Shown here: positions 13,742 through 26,396 of the stretch, piece by piece | Layout: every line of letters begins with the position of its first letter | Position numbering within the stretch: position 1 is the first letter of the stretch | NCBI RefSeq assembly: GCF_031755915.1 | Contig: NC_083390.1 | Coordinates: 24,175,001-24,239,000, forward strand | DNA: 64,000 bases | Reading direction: 5' to 3' | From: Ziziphus jujuba | Lineage: Eukaryota; Streptophyta; Magnoliopsida; Rosales; Rhamnaceae | Made by a program: the position numbers and the translations under genes | Notes under the pieces: model-generated | The model's database searches: none | What the model was told of the DNA's origin: nothing | What the model saw: only the letters and a program-made list of their open reading frames with translations

Positions 13742-14890
13742 CAAACAAACACAACGTTAAAAGCCCATTTCAAAACCATCCATTTTTAATAAAGGGGAAC
13801 AAAGAAATGGGTTTTCCTAGCTACAAAGGAATCTCAATTTCTTTAAGGAAACAAACATGAAAGCAGTCTAGGAATCTTAAGTACAAGCACTATGAATGTA
13901 TTTGAAGAAAGAAATATACATTAGCTCCCCTTAGTGTCATACCCTTTTGTAGCTTTTTCTTCAAGATAAAAAGAATGTCATTTTGATCAATCAGAATTGC
14001 TGATACAGAATCCAGGAAATAAGAAAATGTTGGAAAAGTAAAGAACCTCTCAGTGCTTGCAGACGAAGTTATTTGGACAAAAAGGTTTTGTTCGTACTAA
14101 GCTTGACCTCAAATGGACTTTTCTTTATTTTTTTAATGATTGCATATGGTCTTAATTTATTATTATATAAAAAAAGAAAAGAAATCATAAATTTAATTAA
14201 ATAAATAATAGTCAACAATTGCAGAAAGCTACTCGTTTCTTTTTTCTTTTTCTTTTTGTTTTTTTTTTTTTTTTTTTTTTTTTTGGTGGCCTGGAGAGTA
14301 AACTTTGGAACAAATTCATTTTAATCATTTCTAGAGAAAGGTTGGTTTAATTTAAATGGAATGTGGATAATATTTTTTTTTATAAATTCAAAGCCATAAT
14401 TTAATTTATTTATATTAAATATTAAATGATATATTTTATGAAAAAGTGATATTGGTTCATAAAGTCCACTTATACGGTCGAGCATGGTTCAAATTAGCTT
14501 CTCCACATCTTTTAATGTTGGTCTAATTAGCCAAATTTTTTTTTTTAATAAATAAAAATTCTAAAAATTTGTAATTATTGTTTTATTGAAAATCACTAAT
14601 GAGTGAAAAAAAATTTGTTGAAGACAAATGTATTTGAAAATTCATTATTAAAGGAACAATATAATACTATGAAGAAATGCAATAAAGTGCTGTACGTTAT
14701 TTATTGCATGTGGACATGTGTATAGATATGGTACGTAATATATTATTACATAATAAAATATTGTCCGATAAGAGTTGAATGAGTAGAAATAAGTGAGTAA
14801 GAAAAAGTGACCATGAGACTGGCCCACGCAAGTGGGACTATGATGTTGCCAATAAATCGTCATTGCATGACGTTAACAATATATATGTCT
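13742..14890 (-). promoter_or_regulatory. 5' flank and putative promoter of copy 1
   Basis: This stretch lies upstream of the first coding exon and is nearly identical to 59594-60742 upstream of copy 2. It contains no convincing ORF. A TTTGTAG|ATG acceptor-like site at about 13742 suggests a 5' UTR intron. A long T tract lies at about 14261-14284. Which part is promoter and which is UTR cannot be told without transcripts. Confidence 0.4.
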
Positions 14891-15552
14891 ATATATTAGT
14901 GGATAAAAGTGACATAGCCTATAAATTCAACCAAAGCTTATAGTCGCTTTTTCCGATTGCTTTTTCCAACTTTTTTTTTTTTTTTTTTTTTTTTTGGTTC
15001 TTCTTCTTTAAGCTTCATATCATAGAACAGAAAACAAATACTCTCACAAAGGATAAACAAAGAAATTATTATTAAAAATTCAAATTAAAATAGTTTTTAA
15101 ATCACAATTAAGTTTTTTAGTTTTACTCATTTTTTATATTTGAAATAAAGGGGAAAAATGATAAATTGATCATGTATTATTAAAAATTTAATCCTTAACT
15201 TTACACATGCAATCCACTCTCAGAGGAAAAAAAAAAAATTTACATATGCCAAAATCATAATTATTAACCAGATGATAATGTTTTATCTTTTTAAAACTAT
15301 AAATTACAAATAAAGATAATTAAATCGTTCACCAAGGATTAAGTACATATATCCCCTACCTACTATACAAACATACGATATATATATATATATATATATA
15401 TTATATGATACACACATAGAGACACCAAGAACACAAAAAGAAGTCAGAAAAAAGAGCAAAATAAATTAAGAAATAAAGAAAAATGAAAAAAGAAATCAAA
15501 TGTATATATAATTATAAATACCTGAATATTTCAGCACAATAGTAATATTAAC

Positions 15553-15622
15553 CTGGAAAGCTTTGTCCGTGGTTTCTTTGGATACAGGATAAACAACAGC
15601 TTTATCTATTTTGGAAAAAAAT
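15553..15622 (-). other. Orphan exon candidate upstream of copy 1
   Basis: On the minus strand a 70-nt block is bounded by ATTTTCAG and GTTAATATT. Its one open frame reads FFSKIDKAVVYPVSKETTD and three more residues. The identical block stands at 61467-61398 upstream of copy 2. Decayed versions occur in unit B (about 20045-20103) and unit C (about 44753-44803), where stops or deletions break the frame. It may be a 5' exon of the helicase genes or a relic of another gene; I do not recognise the peptide. Confidence 0.35.
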
Positions 15623-16652
15623 CTGAAAATTGATATTGATCAAACATTAAAAGTTGAAAAAAGAATTGAAATGAACGGAAAAGGTGTTGAGTGTTCACAC
15701 AATTCCATTAAAAATCTGTTTACATGGAGAAGCTCAAAAGTTTCTTCTTCTTTTTTTTTTTTTTTTTTTTTGTATATATAAAAAAAGGTGTTGTTATTAT
15801 TATTATTTTCAAAATTAAATGTATGAAAAATTCCTCCGTGCAGCAATAATTAAAAAATGTTGTAGATTGTAATTAATATAGGTTTGTTATCCAAAGCCCA
15901 TGTTGCTTGTACATCTGTCTTCATGTCAATGAATTCTGTGTCCATGACCAAAAGTTGCAGTCTACAAGAAGTTTCACACTAGCAATTTTATTTTCTAATT
16001 ATTATTCTGTACCTTTTATACAGTTAAAAAGGTTAATTATGGTTATTATAAGTTTTTCCAAGAGAAAAAAAAAATATATTTAATACCTCTCTAAGTCTAA
16101 GTCAGTGAGGGACCCAGGAAAATTTTTTTGGAGGGCACCATTAAAGGCAAATCCAACATTTATTTCTAATTTAAGGTATAGAGAGATACAAATATATACA
16201 AAAATGTAACATTTTTGTTACGTAGTAATCCAATTATATAAATAATTTATTAAATTGAGGATTTTTTTTTAAAATTTTAGTCTTTTTTTTTTTTGGGGAA
16301 AAAAATATAAGTTTGAATGTTTTGGCAATACTTAAAAATTGATTGCAAATTGATCAAATAAAAGAAACACACTTTTTTTTAAACAAAATAAGATAGAAAA
16401 TTCTTAATTTGTTAGCATTGAAATAAAAGTTTACTTAAAAACTTGAAAGAAAAGAAAAATTAACTAAAACAGAAGAAGTTAAATTAAAACCAAAAAAATT
16501 GCAGCTTAACTTAAAACAGAAATTAAAGAAGAGTTTTATTGTAAATATCTTTTTGGTTATTGACTAATTGTATTAAATAGGTATACTTGTATATAAATAT
16601 TTTATGAAAAAGTATTAACTAAATTAGTATTATCTTGTTAAAATATTATAAT

Positions 16653-16689
<37 letters not shown>

Positions 16690-17394
16690 TATAATATATA
16701 ATAAGATTGAATATAATAAAAGAAATATGGATAAAACCTTATATGGATAATTGAAGAAAAAAGATTAAATCTAAAAACAAATCTTCGAAAAAGAAAAACA
16801 AAAGAACAGTAAACACTACACAGCATGTGAGAGAGGAGAGAGATAGACAAAGAGGGGCAGGGTGCACACTGATAAATACATAGGGATAAAACAGTAACTA
16901 CATAACTTAATAAAAAAAATAAAAGAGCAAAAAATCTGAGGGCGGACACGTGCCCCCTCTGGCCTGACTATATGTGGGTTCGTCTATGGTCTAAGTGATA
17001 GGAGTTGTAGTTTTCTCATATGGGGAATGGAAGTCAAGTTTGATTTATCTGTCATTGATTCTATACAATGAATTTGCTAAAATTTTAATGCATGCTGTTT
17101 TACTTCTTGTAAAGACCTAGCTTAGCTTTTGTTGATTCAACATTCTCTTGAATGTTGCTTTTTTCTTTTTTCTTTTTCTCTTTTCTTTTCTTTTCTTTTT
17201 TTTTTAATTTAATTTAATTTTGTTATTTTTGTTTAAAGAAAGATTACATTTGTAGATAGTGATGTCTAAAATGTAAGATTAGAAGTGAAATGAGGAAAAA
17301 AAAAAAAAAAAAGGAAACTTGATAATTAATTAAATGAAAATGGAAACAATAATATACATTGTTTACATTACTTCAAAAAAAAAAAAAAAAAGAA

Positions 17395-17710
17395 AGGCCC
17401 TTCCTGTTATTCCTACTCTAATTTGCCTCCCTATCCCCCCCATTTTCCTCTTTACTCTGTTTCCCTCCCAAACATTCTCTTCTATCTTGCATTCTCTCCT
17501 CCATTTTCTCGCTGCCAACTTTCCTCCCTTTTACTCTTCCCTCTACTTTTCTTTCACTGCCCTCTCCCCAGCTCTTCTCTACATCAACTCCCTAGTTTCT
17601 CTCCTTAATTTTTTTTCCCCCCACTTTTCTCTATTCTCTTTTCTCTATTTCCTTTGCTTTAATTTCTCTCCCTCTACTTTTTTTCCACTCTTTTCTCTTT
17701 TTACATGTCT
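17395..17710 (+). repeat. CT-rich polypyrimidine block (unit A)
   Basis: The plus strand is almost purely C and T with scattered A for about 300 bp. Equivalent blocks lie at 22345-22640 (unit B) and 63262-63550 (after copy 2). The long leucine/serine/phenylalanine frames it generates are composition artefacts. Confidence 0.75.
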
Positions 17711-19042
17711 TTACTACAAACTTCTGCTAATTCCTCTCTTTAATTTCCCTAATTGCAAAATTCTTATTGCTTTCCCTTTGACACACTATTGTCATAAGGT
17801 AAAATAGTTTATTTCACAAACTATTAATATCAAACTTTATGAAATTCCAATTTATAATTTATGTCTTTTATGTTCTTAATTAAGTAGTAATTTACTTTGA
17901 AGCTTTTTAAAAGTTTAAAATCATAGTCAAAATTTACTTGTTTTAAAAGTTTTCAATTTTTTTTTGAATAAGTTAAAATATAAAAATTAATTATTTTAAG
18001 ATACTAATATTTTTGTATTTTTAAATTTATAATATAACTTTTGTAAATTTAAAACTTTTGATTTATAATAAAATAATATAATTACTTGAATTAAATACAG
18101 TTTTTTTTTTTAAAATACTAAAAGTTTCCTCTAATTCTTTTTTTTTTTTTTTACCAAAAACATTTATGTTGTAAAAATTAGCAATATTTTTTTATTATAT
18201 TTTAGTTGTGCTTTTCCACTTTTAATTCTTTTCGACAAAAAAAAAATTATGTTGTTAAAATTTAGAGGTATTTTTAATATATTTTAGTTGTGTTTTTTTT
18301 TTATTAGGTTCATTTTTCTTATAACATATGCTCTTTCTATTCCACAAGAAAAAAACAAAAAAACAGCCTTTAAAATAAAAAGTATAGCTTTTTTTTTAAA
18401 AAAAAAATGAATTACAAAAAAATATTTTAAAGTATAGCTTTTTTATTTTAAAAAAAGAATAACAAAAATTATATATTTTTTTAGTAAATAAAATTTATAG
18501 TTGATATGTAATAGAAAGTAGAAAATATCATTTTAAAAAAATAATATGTAATAGAAAACAATAATATGTAATAGTATTAATTCCAATGAAAAGTTATAGT
18601 TCTTTGTTTATTTTTTTTTTTGAAAAATAAGAAACTTCAAATACTTAAAGCATTTTTAATTTTTCTTTTCTTTTCAATTTTAGTTGCATATAAAATGGAA
18701 TTTTACAAAATGTAAAATTGACAATCCATGTAACAACCTATTTTACCACATAAAAATAAGGTCATCAAGAACTGAAAATAGAAAATACAAAGAGAAACTA
18801 ATTTGAGAAAATAGAAAAGAAATGTAATAAGAAGAAAATGAAAAGATAAAAAGCATGAGAAAGTAAAGAGGAAAAAACCTAAACATAGATAGTAGAAGAA
18901 ATTAGGTAGAGGAGAGTGGGAAAATAAAAATTAATCAGAGAAAGTAGAAGAGATAAATAACAGAGAAAGCAAAAAGAGAAAACAGAGAAAAAAAAAAGTC
19001 AAGAGGGAAAGTAAAGTAATAGAGAAAGAGAAAAGAGAAAGC

Positions 19043-19067
19043 AGAGAGAGAGAGAGAGAGAGAGAGG
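19043..19067. repeat. (GA)n microsatellite (unit A)
   Basis: An uninterrupted AG/GA run in a purine-rich stretch. The unit B counterpart at 23975-24011 is longer, showing independent slippage. Confidence 0.9.
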
Positions 19068-19763
19068 GATTGAAGAAGGAAAGAAAGCGAGGAAGAGAGA
19101 GGATAACACACACAGAGCAGATAGAGGAAGAGACATGGCAATTCCAGCAGTCTACTTCATCCCAAACCCAAAAAATATTAATCTTTTATTATATATATTA
19201 GTGGATATTCGTGACATAGCCTATAAAAATTCAACCAAAGCTTATGATTGCTTTCTGTACCTTTTTTCATTTGTTTTTTCCCCTTTAAGCTTTATATCAT
19301 AAAGCTTTATATCATCAAACAAAAAAGCAAATACCCTCTTCCAGCTATAAAAAAATTAAAAAAATTAAAAAAATTAAAAAAATTAAAAAATTAAGAAAAA
19401 AACAAATACCCTCACAAAAGATAAACAAATAAATTATTATTAAAAAAATCAAATTAAAACAGTTCTTAAATCAAAAATAAACTTATTAGTTTTAACCAAC
19501 TTTTATATTTAAAATAAAGGAGAAAAAAGATAAATTGATAACATATTATTGAAAATTTAATTCTTAACTTTACATATGCAATCTACTTTTAAACGGAAAA
19601 AAAAAAAAAAAAACTACACATCCCAAAATCATAGTCATTAACCAGATGATAATGTTTTTTCTTAAAATTATAAATTACAAATAAAGATAATTACATTGTT
19701 CCACAGAGATTAAGTCAATATATCCTATATATATATATACATATACCTAGATATATATATGTT

Positions 19764-19970
19764 ATAATACACATACAGAGAGACACCAAGAACACAAAGA
19801 GAGGTAAGAAAAATAGCAAAATAAATTAATAAAGAAAAAAAATGAAAGAAGAAATCAAATATATATAATACACACACAGAGAGACACCATGAACACAACG
19901 AGAGATCAGAAAAAGAGCAAAATAAATTAATAAAGAAAGAAAAATGAAAGAAGAAATCAAATATATATAT
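19764..19970. repeat. About 105-bp tandem duplication within unit B
   Basis: Two units begin with ataatacacacacagagaga-like sequence and end in gaaagaagaaatcaaatata. Unit A and copy 2 have a single unit at the equivalent site (15405-15520). Confidence 0.75.
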
Positions 19971-20357
19971 ATATATATATGTATGCATGTATATATTATA
20001 TAATAATACCTGAATATTTCCACATAGTAGTAATATTATCCTACAGAGCTTTGTCTATGGTTTCCTATATCCCGAATAAACAGTTTTATGTATTTTGGAA
20101 AGAAATTTGAAAGCTAATATTGATCAGACTTTGAAGATGGAAAAAGAGTTTAAATGAACAAAAAAAGTGGTGAGGGTTCATACATTTCCATTAAAAGTTT
20201 GTTAATATGGAGAAGCTTAAAAGTTTTTTTTTTAAAAAAAATGATTATTATTATTATTATTATTTTCAAAATAAAATATATGAAAAACTCCTGAATGCAG
20301 CAATCATTAAAAAAAAAAAATTGTACTAAATTATAATCATTATATAAATTGTAATTA

Positions 20358-21770
20358 ATATCAGTGTTCTAAAAGATGTAAGGCGTCGCAAGACGGCAAG
20401 ATAAAACCTTAAGTTTTACGAGCCTAAACGAAGACTAGGCGTGAAAAGACATTTCACAATTATATTTTTGTTTTAACTATTATAAGGCTACTAAATAAAC
20501 ACAATAATTCATATTTTAAATGTCAAAATATATATAAGTCTATGTTATTTTTATGTGTGCAATAAACATGAATTAGCATGTAATTTATCATAATAGATTT
20601 ATGAAAATTCATATTTTTTAAGTTTTCAACAATAGATTAGTTTTAAAACATATATATTACAAACCTTCGAAGTTTGTATTGCCTTGAAATCCCATCAAAC
20701 ATTAGCTGGATGATGTCTTCGATAACTGAACTTGTTGCTTGACGATGATCCATTTTCATGATATTTAAAGAGCAAATATGCTCATCCTTGAAGGCCCTAA
20801 TCTTGAAGGCCTCTGTATTATCACCATGTAGTTTGGTAGCACGCATTCGCCACATGTAATTGTCGTTTGCACATACAACCTCATATCGGACTCTATCCGA
20901 CTTCTTGACCTTGAATTCAAAATTTCTCCTTAGTGCATAAAAACTAATCTTCTTCTGTAGCGCATTCTTACTCGCAAAGATTTGGTTGATTCGAATGATT
21001 TCATGGGCATTGACGGATGAGAAGCGATGGTTAACATTAAGTTCAGCCATGGTTACGGTAGAATCCTGTCGAATGTCCAAATGGTTTTTGGTACAAGGAG
21101 AGGCAACCACATCATCATTCACATTATCAATTGGACTACTACCATAAGGAGACTCACCATGTCGACTATCACCAGCTGAAAGTCCCGAATGTTGGGTCTA
21201 ACAAATGTCTCGTAACCCATCTTCACTACGATCAGTGTTGACCTCAACCTCAAATTGTTCATCTTGATCATAATCATGTCCACGATATTCATTCATATCA
21301 TTAATGTCGAAGTGCTCATTATCATGATCATGTTCCACAGATTGCACATTGTTTTCACAAATTTGATTTTCAGAGAATCCAGGTTGAGTTTCCGGGACAT
21401 GAAGTTCGGTCGCTGGGGACTGCATGTCGGCATCAGAGATACAAATAGCTGTCTCGGGAACTGCAGATAGTGGGGCAGTAGTCATAAATCCTGAACTTGT
21501 AGATATCCTATTCACAACACATCAACAATAAGTGGAGATCTGTCTTGAGGTCTGTGTGAACTATACTCTTCTATAAAACTTTGTAGGTCTTCATCATTTT
21601 CCACAACGTACGGCTCACATGACAAACACACATGGTATATGAACTTGAAGATTAATTAATGTTGTGTAGAATCTAAATTGAGAGCGTTGTAGACAACATC
21701 TTCAAGTTTGGCCAACGTACAATTCCTTTTTATACGTATAATCTTCATTCTTTGACGTTGGTATCTCCAG
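20358..21770 (-). mobile_element. Truncated MuDR/MULE transposase fragment
   Basis: This 1.4-kb segment interrupts the unit A/B homology. On the minus strand one frame runs from about 21620 through 21515-21198 to 20643, broken by a TAG at 21198-21200 and a TGA near 21525. It contains the acidic, Asp/Glu-rich region PYVVENDEDLQSF and then a MuDR-type N-terminal domain (FASKNALQKKISFYALRRNF, VCANDNYMWRMRA, FKIRAFKDEHIC). The DDE catalytic core expected further downstream is missing. No terminal inverted repeats were found, so it is a dead internal fragment. Confidence 0.72.
20643..21515 (-). pseudogene. MULE transposase N-terminal relic
   Basis: Two collinear pieces (21515-21198 and 21122-20643) are in the same frame with a single TAG between them. 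The second piece holds the conserved MuDR N-terminal fold, with a Cys in the VCAN block and Cys/His positions later (EHIC, MDHRQAT). It ends after LMFDGISRQY with no catalytic domain, so it cannot encode a working transposase. Confidence 0.7.
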
Positions 21771-23973
21771 GTAGACAAAGAGGGGCAGGGTGCACACTGA
21801 TAAATACATAGGGATAAAACAGTAACTACATAACTTAATAAAAAACAAATAAAAGAGCAAAAAATCTGAGTGCGGACACATGCCCCCTCTGGCCTGACTA
21901 TATGTGGTTTCGTCTATGGTCTAAGTGATAGGAGTTGTAGTTTTCTCATATGGGGATTGGAAGTCAAGTTTGATTTACTTGCCATTGATTCTATACAATG
22001 AATTTGCTAAAATTTTAATGCATGCTGTTTTACTTCTTGTAAAGACCTAGCTTAGCTTTTGTTGATTCAACATTCTCTTGAATGTTGCTTTTTTCTTTTT
22101 TGTTGCTTTTTTCTTTTTTTCATTTCTGTCTTTCTTTGTTTTTTTTTTGTTTATTTATTTTATTTTGTTATTTTTGTTTAAAGAAAGATTATATTTGTAG
22201 ATAGTGATGTCTAAAATGTAAGATTGGAAGTGAAATGAGAAATTTAAAAAAAAGAAAAAATTGAAACTTGGTACTTAATTAAATGAAAATGAAAACAATA
22301 CTATACATTGTATAGTACTATACTTCCACCAAAAAAAAAAAAAAAAAAAAAATCCCTCTCCTTTATTCCTCCTCTAATTTGCCTCCCTATCCCCATTTTC
22401 CTCTCGGTTTCCCTCCCAAACATTCTCTCCTCCATTTTCTCACTACCAACTTTCCTCCCTATTACTCTCCCCTCTACTTTTCTTTCACTGCCCTCTCCCC
22501 AGCTTCTTCTCGACATTAACTCCCTAGTTTCTCTTCTTAATTTCTTTTTCCTACTTTTCTCTCTTCTCTTTTCTTTTCTTCCTTTGCTTTAATTTCTCTC
22601 CCTCTACTTTCTTTCCACTCTCTTCTCTTTTTACATGTCTTGACTACAAACTTCTGTTAATTCCTCTCTTTAATTTCTCTAATTGCAAAATTCTTATTGC
22701 CTTCCCTTTGACACACTATTGTCATAAGGTAAAATAGTTTATTTCACGAACTATCAATATCAAACTTTATGAAATTCCAATTTATAATTTATGTCTTTTA
22801 TGTTCTTAATTAAGTAGTAATTTATTTTTGAAGCTTTTTAAAAGTTTAAAATCATAGTCAAAATTTATTTGTTTTAAAAGTTTCCAATTTTTTTTTTGAA
22901 TAAGTTAAAATATAAAAATTAATTATTTTAAGATATTAATATTTTTGTATTTTTAAATTTATAATATAACTTTTGGAAATTTAAAACATTTAATTTATAA
23001 TAAAATAATATAATTACTTGAATTAAATGCAGTTTTTTTTTTGTAAAAAAATACTAAAAGTTTCCTCTAATTCTTTTTTTTTTTTTACCAAAAAACATTT
23101 ATGTTGTAAAAGTTAGCAATATTTTTTTATTATATTTTAGTTGTGCTTTTCCACTTTTAATTCTTTTTTACCCCAAAAAAAATACATTTATGTTGTTAAA
23201 ATTTAGAAGTATTTTTAATATATTTTAGTTGTATTTTTTTTTATTAGGTTCATTTTTCTTAGAACATATGTTCTTTCTATTCCACAAGAAAAAAACAAAA
23301 AAACAGCCCTTAAAATAAAAAGTACAGCTTTTTAAAAAAAAAAATGAATTACAAAAAAATATTTTAAATTATAACTTAAAAAAAAAAAAGAATAACAAAA
23401 ATTATATATTTTTTTAGTAAATAAAATTTATAGTTGATATGTAACAGTAAGCAGTAAATATCATTTTAAAAAAATAATATGTAATAGAAAACAATAATAT
23501 GTAATAGTATTAATTCCAATGAAAAGTTATAGTTCTTTGTTTATTTTTAAAAAAAAAAAATAAGAAACTTCAAATACTTAAAGCATTTTTAATTTTTCTT
23601 TTCTTTTCAATTTTAGTTGCATATAAAATGGAATTTTACAAAATGTAAAATTGACAATCCATGTAACAACCTATTTTACCACATAAAAATAAGGTCATCA
23701 AGAACTGCAAATAGAAAATACAAAGAGAAACTAATTTGAGAAAATAGAAAAGAAATGTAATAAGAAGAAAATGAAAAGATAAAAAGCATGAGAAAGTAAA
23801 GAGGAAAAAACCTAAACATAGATAGTAGAAGAAATTAGGTAGAGGAGAGTGGGAAAATAAAAATTAATCAGAGAAAGTAGAAGAGATAAATAACAGAGAA
23901 AGCAAAAAGAGAAAACAGAGAAAAAAAAAAGTCAAGAGGGAAAGTAAAGTAATAGAGAAAGAGAAAAGAGAAA

Positions 23974-24014
<41 letters not shown>

Positions 24015-24214
24015 TTGAAGAAGGAAAGAAAGCGAGGAAGAGAGAGGATAACACACACACAAACCACACACACAGCAGATAGAGGAAGAGACTTGGCAAT
24101 TCCAGCAGTCTTCTTCCTCCCAAACCCAAAAAATATTAATCTTTTATTATTATCAATGTACATCCTATTATTATACAACACAGTGTCACAAAAAAAGAAT
24201 TTCAAATCCAAATT

Positions 24215-24299
24215 TTAAGGAATTGCGTCAACATCTGTCATGCCTGTCAAAATGTCTGCTTCTGTCTCTGAATATTGCTGTCCAGAAACTATAACTTCC
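24215..24299 (-). other. Probable last coding exon of the broken gene
   Basis: The minus strand has a clear acceptor (TATTTCAG|GG) followed by an open frame reading EVIVSGQQYSETEADIL and ending DVDAIP-stop at 24215-24217. The 3' UTR would continue towards 24151, where unit B begins. Confidence 0.5.
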
Positions 24300-24801
24300 C
24301 TGAAATAATATTAAATGCAAATGTGAACAATATAATATTAAAAATACATCAAACCTACCCTGAACAAAAATATATATACTGTAACACTCCGTCCCAAATC
24401 GCATCGGAATCCGTGCACGTTGACCAAGGTTGACCGTTGACCAAAAGGGTCAAAAGTTGACTTTTTGACTCGGTGGGAATTTCGAGTTGACCAGGGTACC
24501 GTGGCGAAGTGCATGACACCCTGAGTTCGTAGACTAGTAGCACGTCGAAAACGGAGCTACGGTTTGAAAGTTATGGGCGAAACAAGTTGAAGTGCAAACT
24601 GTCCAAAAGGTGCCGGGAGTTGACTTTTTCTTGTGATGTAATTTTGAGTTGACTCTTGTATTGTTGTAAAGTACTCGTCGATATGAGTTCATAGACTAGC
24701 GGCACGCTTAAATCGGACATTTGGTTAAAAAGTTATGGACATTTGAAATTCATCGGGTACCGTATTATTTTAATATATCTGGCTTAAGTGCACAGTAACA
24801 C

Positions 24802-24830
24802 CACGTGTCAGCTTCTGATTGGTCCACGTG
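24802..24830 (+). promoter_or_regulatory. Paired G-box motifs in the solo LTR
   Basis: CACGTG occurs at 24802-24807 and 24825-24830, with ATTGG (reverse CCAAT) between them. Such palindromes are bZIP/bHLH binding sites in plants. Their position ahead of the GA tract suggests the LTR promoter, which is inference. Confidence 0.45.
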
Positions 24831-26320
24831 GCATAAACAGTATCACGTAGGAGTTTTATTTGTTAAAACTCTCGGGGAAGAGAGAGAAAGAGAGAGAGGA
24901 GAGAGAAAGAGAGAGAGGAGAGAGAGAGAGAGAGAGAGAGTCATCGGCCGCCGGTAATTTTCAAACTTTCCAGCCGAGTTACTGTACACGCGCCGGCCAG
25001 CCAGGTTGCCCACCTCATTTCCGGCAAAACCTCCAAGTTTCATGGCGAACGGCCGCCGGACGCGCCCGGATCGAACCTCCGAAGTTTGGCTGCGACTTTT
25101 ACCCCTCCACCGCCGGCCACCGCGAATCGACCCTGTTCCGGCCGATATACAGTACACGCGCCAGCTAGCCTTGATCCTCTCCTCAAGTCCGGCCTACTCA
25201 CCAAAAATCACGGCTATCGGACCACCGACGCGCCGGGATTGGAGCATTTTCCGGCGAGGGGCCGGAAATCTTCAAACGGTGATTTCTCCGCCGTCCGACC
25301 TCCGTTTTGCTCACCGCCGGTCCCGTTGGGTTGCTCTCCTCAAGATCTACAAGTCTGCAAAATTTCACAGCCAACAGCCACCGCACGCGCTGTCGCCGGC
25401 GACGGTTGCCGGTGACTGTGGCGGCCCGCCGGAAATTACTGTTCCGGCGAGTACCCGAAATTCCGGCCAGCTCCAGTCCGCTGTGTTCGACCTCCTGAAC
25501 CCGAATCCGGCATCCGTTTCCGCCAATTCGCGACGGTTTGGGAGAATTGTGGAGCCAAAATCCGAAAAGCTTCCCGACGAAATTCAAACCCCGTCGGGTA
25601 CGATCCTTGGAAATTGAGACCGAATCTGTGATTAGCATCACTCAAGCTTCGATTCGGAGCACCGGTGAGTCGTGAAATTGATCCCGTGGTGGATCATAGT
25701 TTAATTGCGTGCTCCAGGTGAGTGACCCACCTTCAATTTAATTTTGGGAAATTTAATTGGTGAATATATTATGTGTGATTTAAATATTTGGAATTTAATT
25801 TCTATGTGCCAAATATTTATTCAATTTATTGTGGAATTATTTATGAATTTATTGGATTTAAGAAAATGTGCATTTTGATGCCATGTGAAATTATTTTATG
25901 GTTTTGAGGATTTTGAAATTGGTGTGGTTTTAATGGTAAATTGGGCACGATTTGATTTTCAAATATTTCAAGGAAAATATTTGGTTATGTTGGTGATTTC
26001 AATTTTTATAAAATATGCCCATGGAATATTATGAGATTTGATTATGATATTTCGAGAAATTATTTATGTTTGGAAAAAATGTGGATATTTGAATTGATGG
26101 ATTTGGGAGTTGGTGGATTTGAAAATCATGGAATTTATGGTGTTGATTATAAAGAAATTACGGAGGATTTCCGGGTTCAAGCGGATGGATTATGCCCGCT
26201 ATGCTTATGAAAAATGTGAAATTTGTTTTATAATTTAAATTTGTGGATTTTATGATTTTTAGATGCACCGTGCACGTACTGGTGTTCTGTTTATATGTGA
26301 TATGGTTAGTGTGCACACGG

Positions 26321-26396
26321 TTGTGATTAGCGCGTAGGTGGGTGTGAGTAGCGCGCGGTTGTGATTAGCGTGCAGGTGGGTGTGAGTAGCACGCGG
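26321..26396 (+). repeat. 38-bp tandem repeat in the solo LTR
   Basis: Two adjacent 38-bp units begin ttgtgattagcg and end gcgg, with four differences between them. It is internal to the LTR and of no known function. Confidence 0.8.

Larger units (their letters stand above)
14891..19192. repeat. Direct-repeat unit A of the gene-upstream region
   Basis: The unit runs from atatattagtgg at 14891 to cttttattat at 19192 and is repeated, diverged, as unit B (19193-24150). It contains an orphan exon candidate, a dinucleotide TA tract, a strongly CT-rich block (about 17395-17710), very AT-rich DNA and a GA microsatellite near 19043-19067. I see no intact gene in it. Its first 2 kb also recur in unit C and downstream of copy 2. 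Confidence 0.8.
19193..24150. repeat. Direct-repeat unit B of the gene-upstream region
   Basis: Unit B repeats unit A in direct orientation. The junction is cttttattat|atatattagtgg, with only a few TA bases shared at the breakpoint. Homology runs from 19193 to about 20357 (matching 14891-15877), then resumes at about 21771 (matching 16846) and ends at 24150, where the sequence passes into the 3' end of a different gene. The middle part of unit A (about 15878-16845) is absent and replaced by a MULE fragment. Confidence 0.8.

Noticed and set aside
17334..17807. 157-aa Ser/Leu/Phe-rich frame
   Set aside because: Produced by the CT-rich block; similar frames in the sister repeats differ by indels and have no domain.
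25006..25617. 203-aa GC-rich open frame and overlapping frames on both strands
   Set aside because: They lie wholly within the solo LTR, overlap each other in several frames and are rich in Pro/Arg as expected of random GC-rich DNA.
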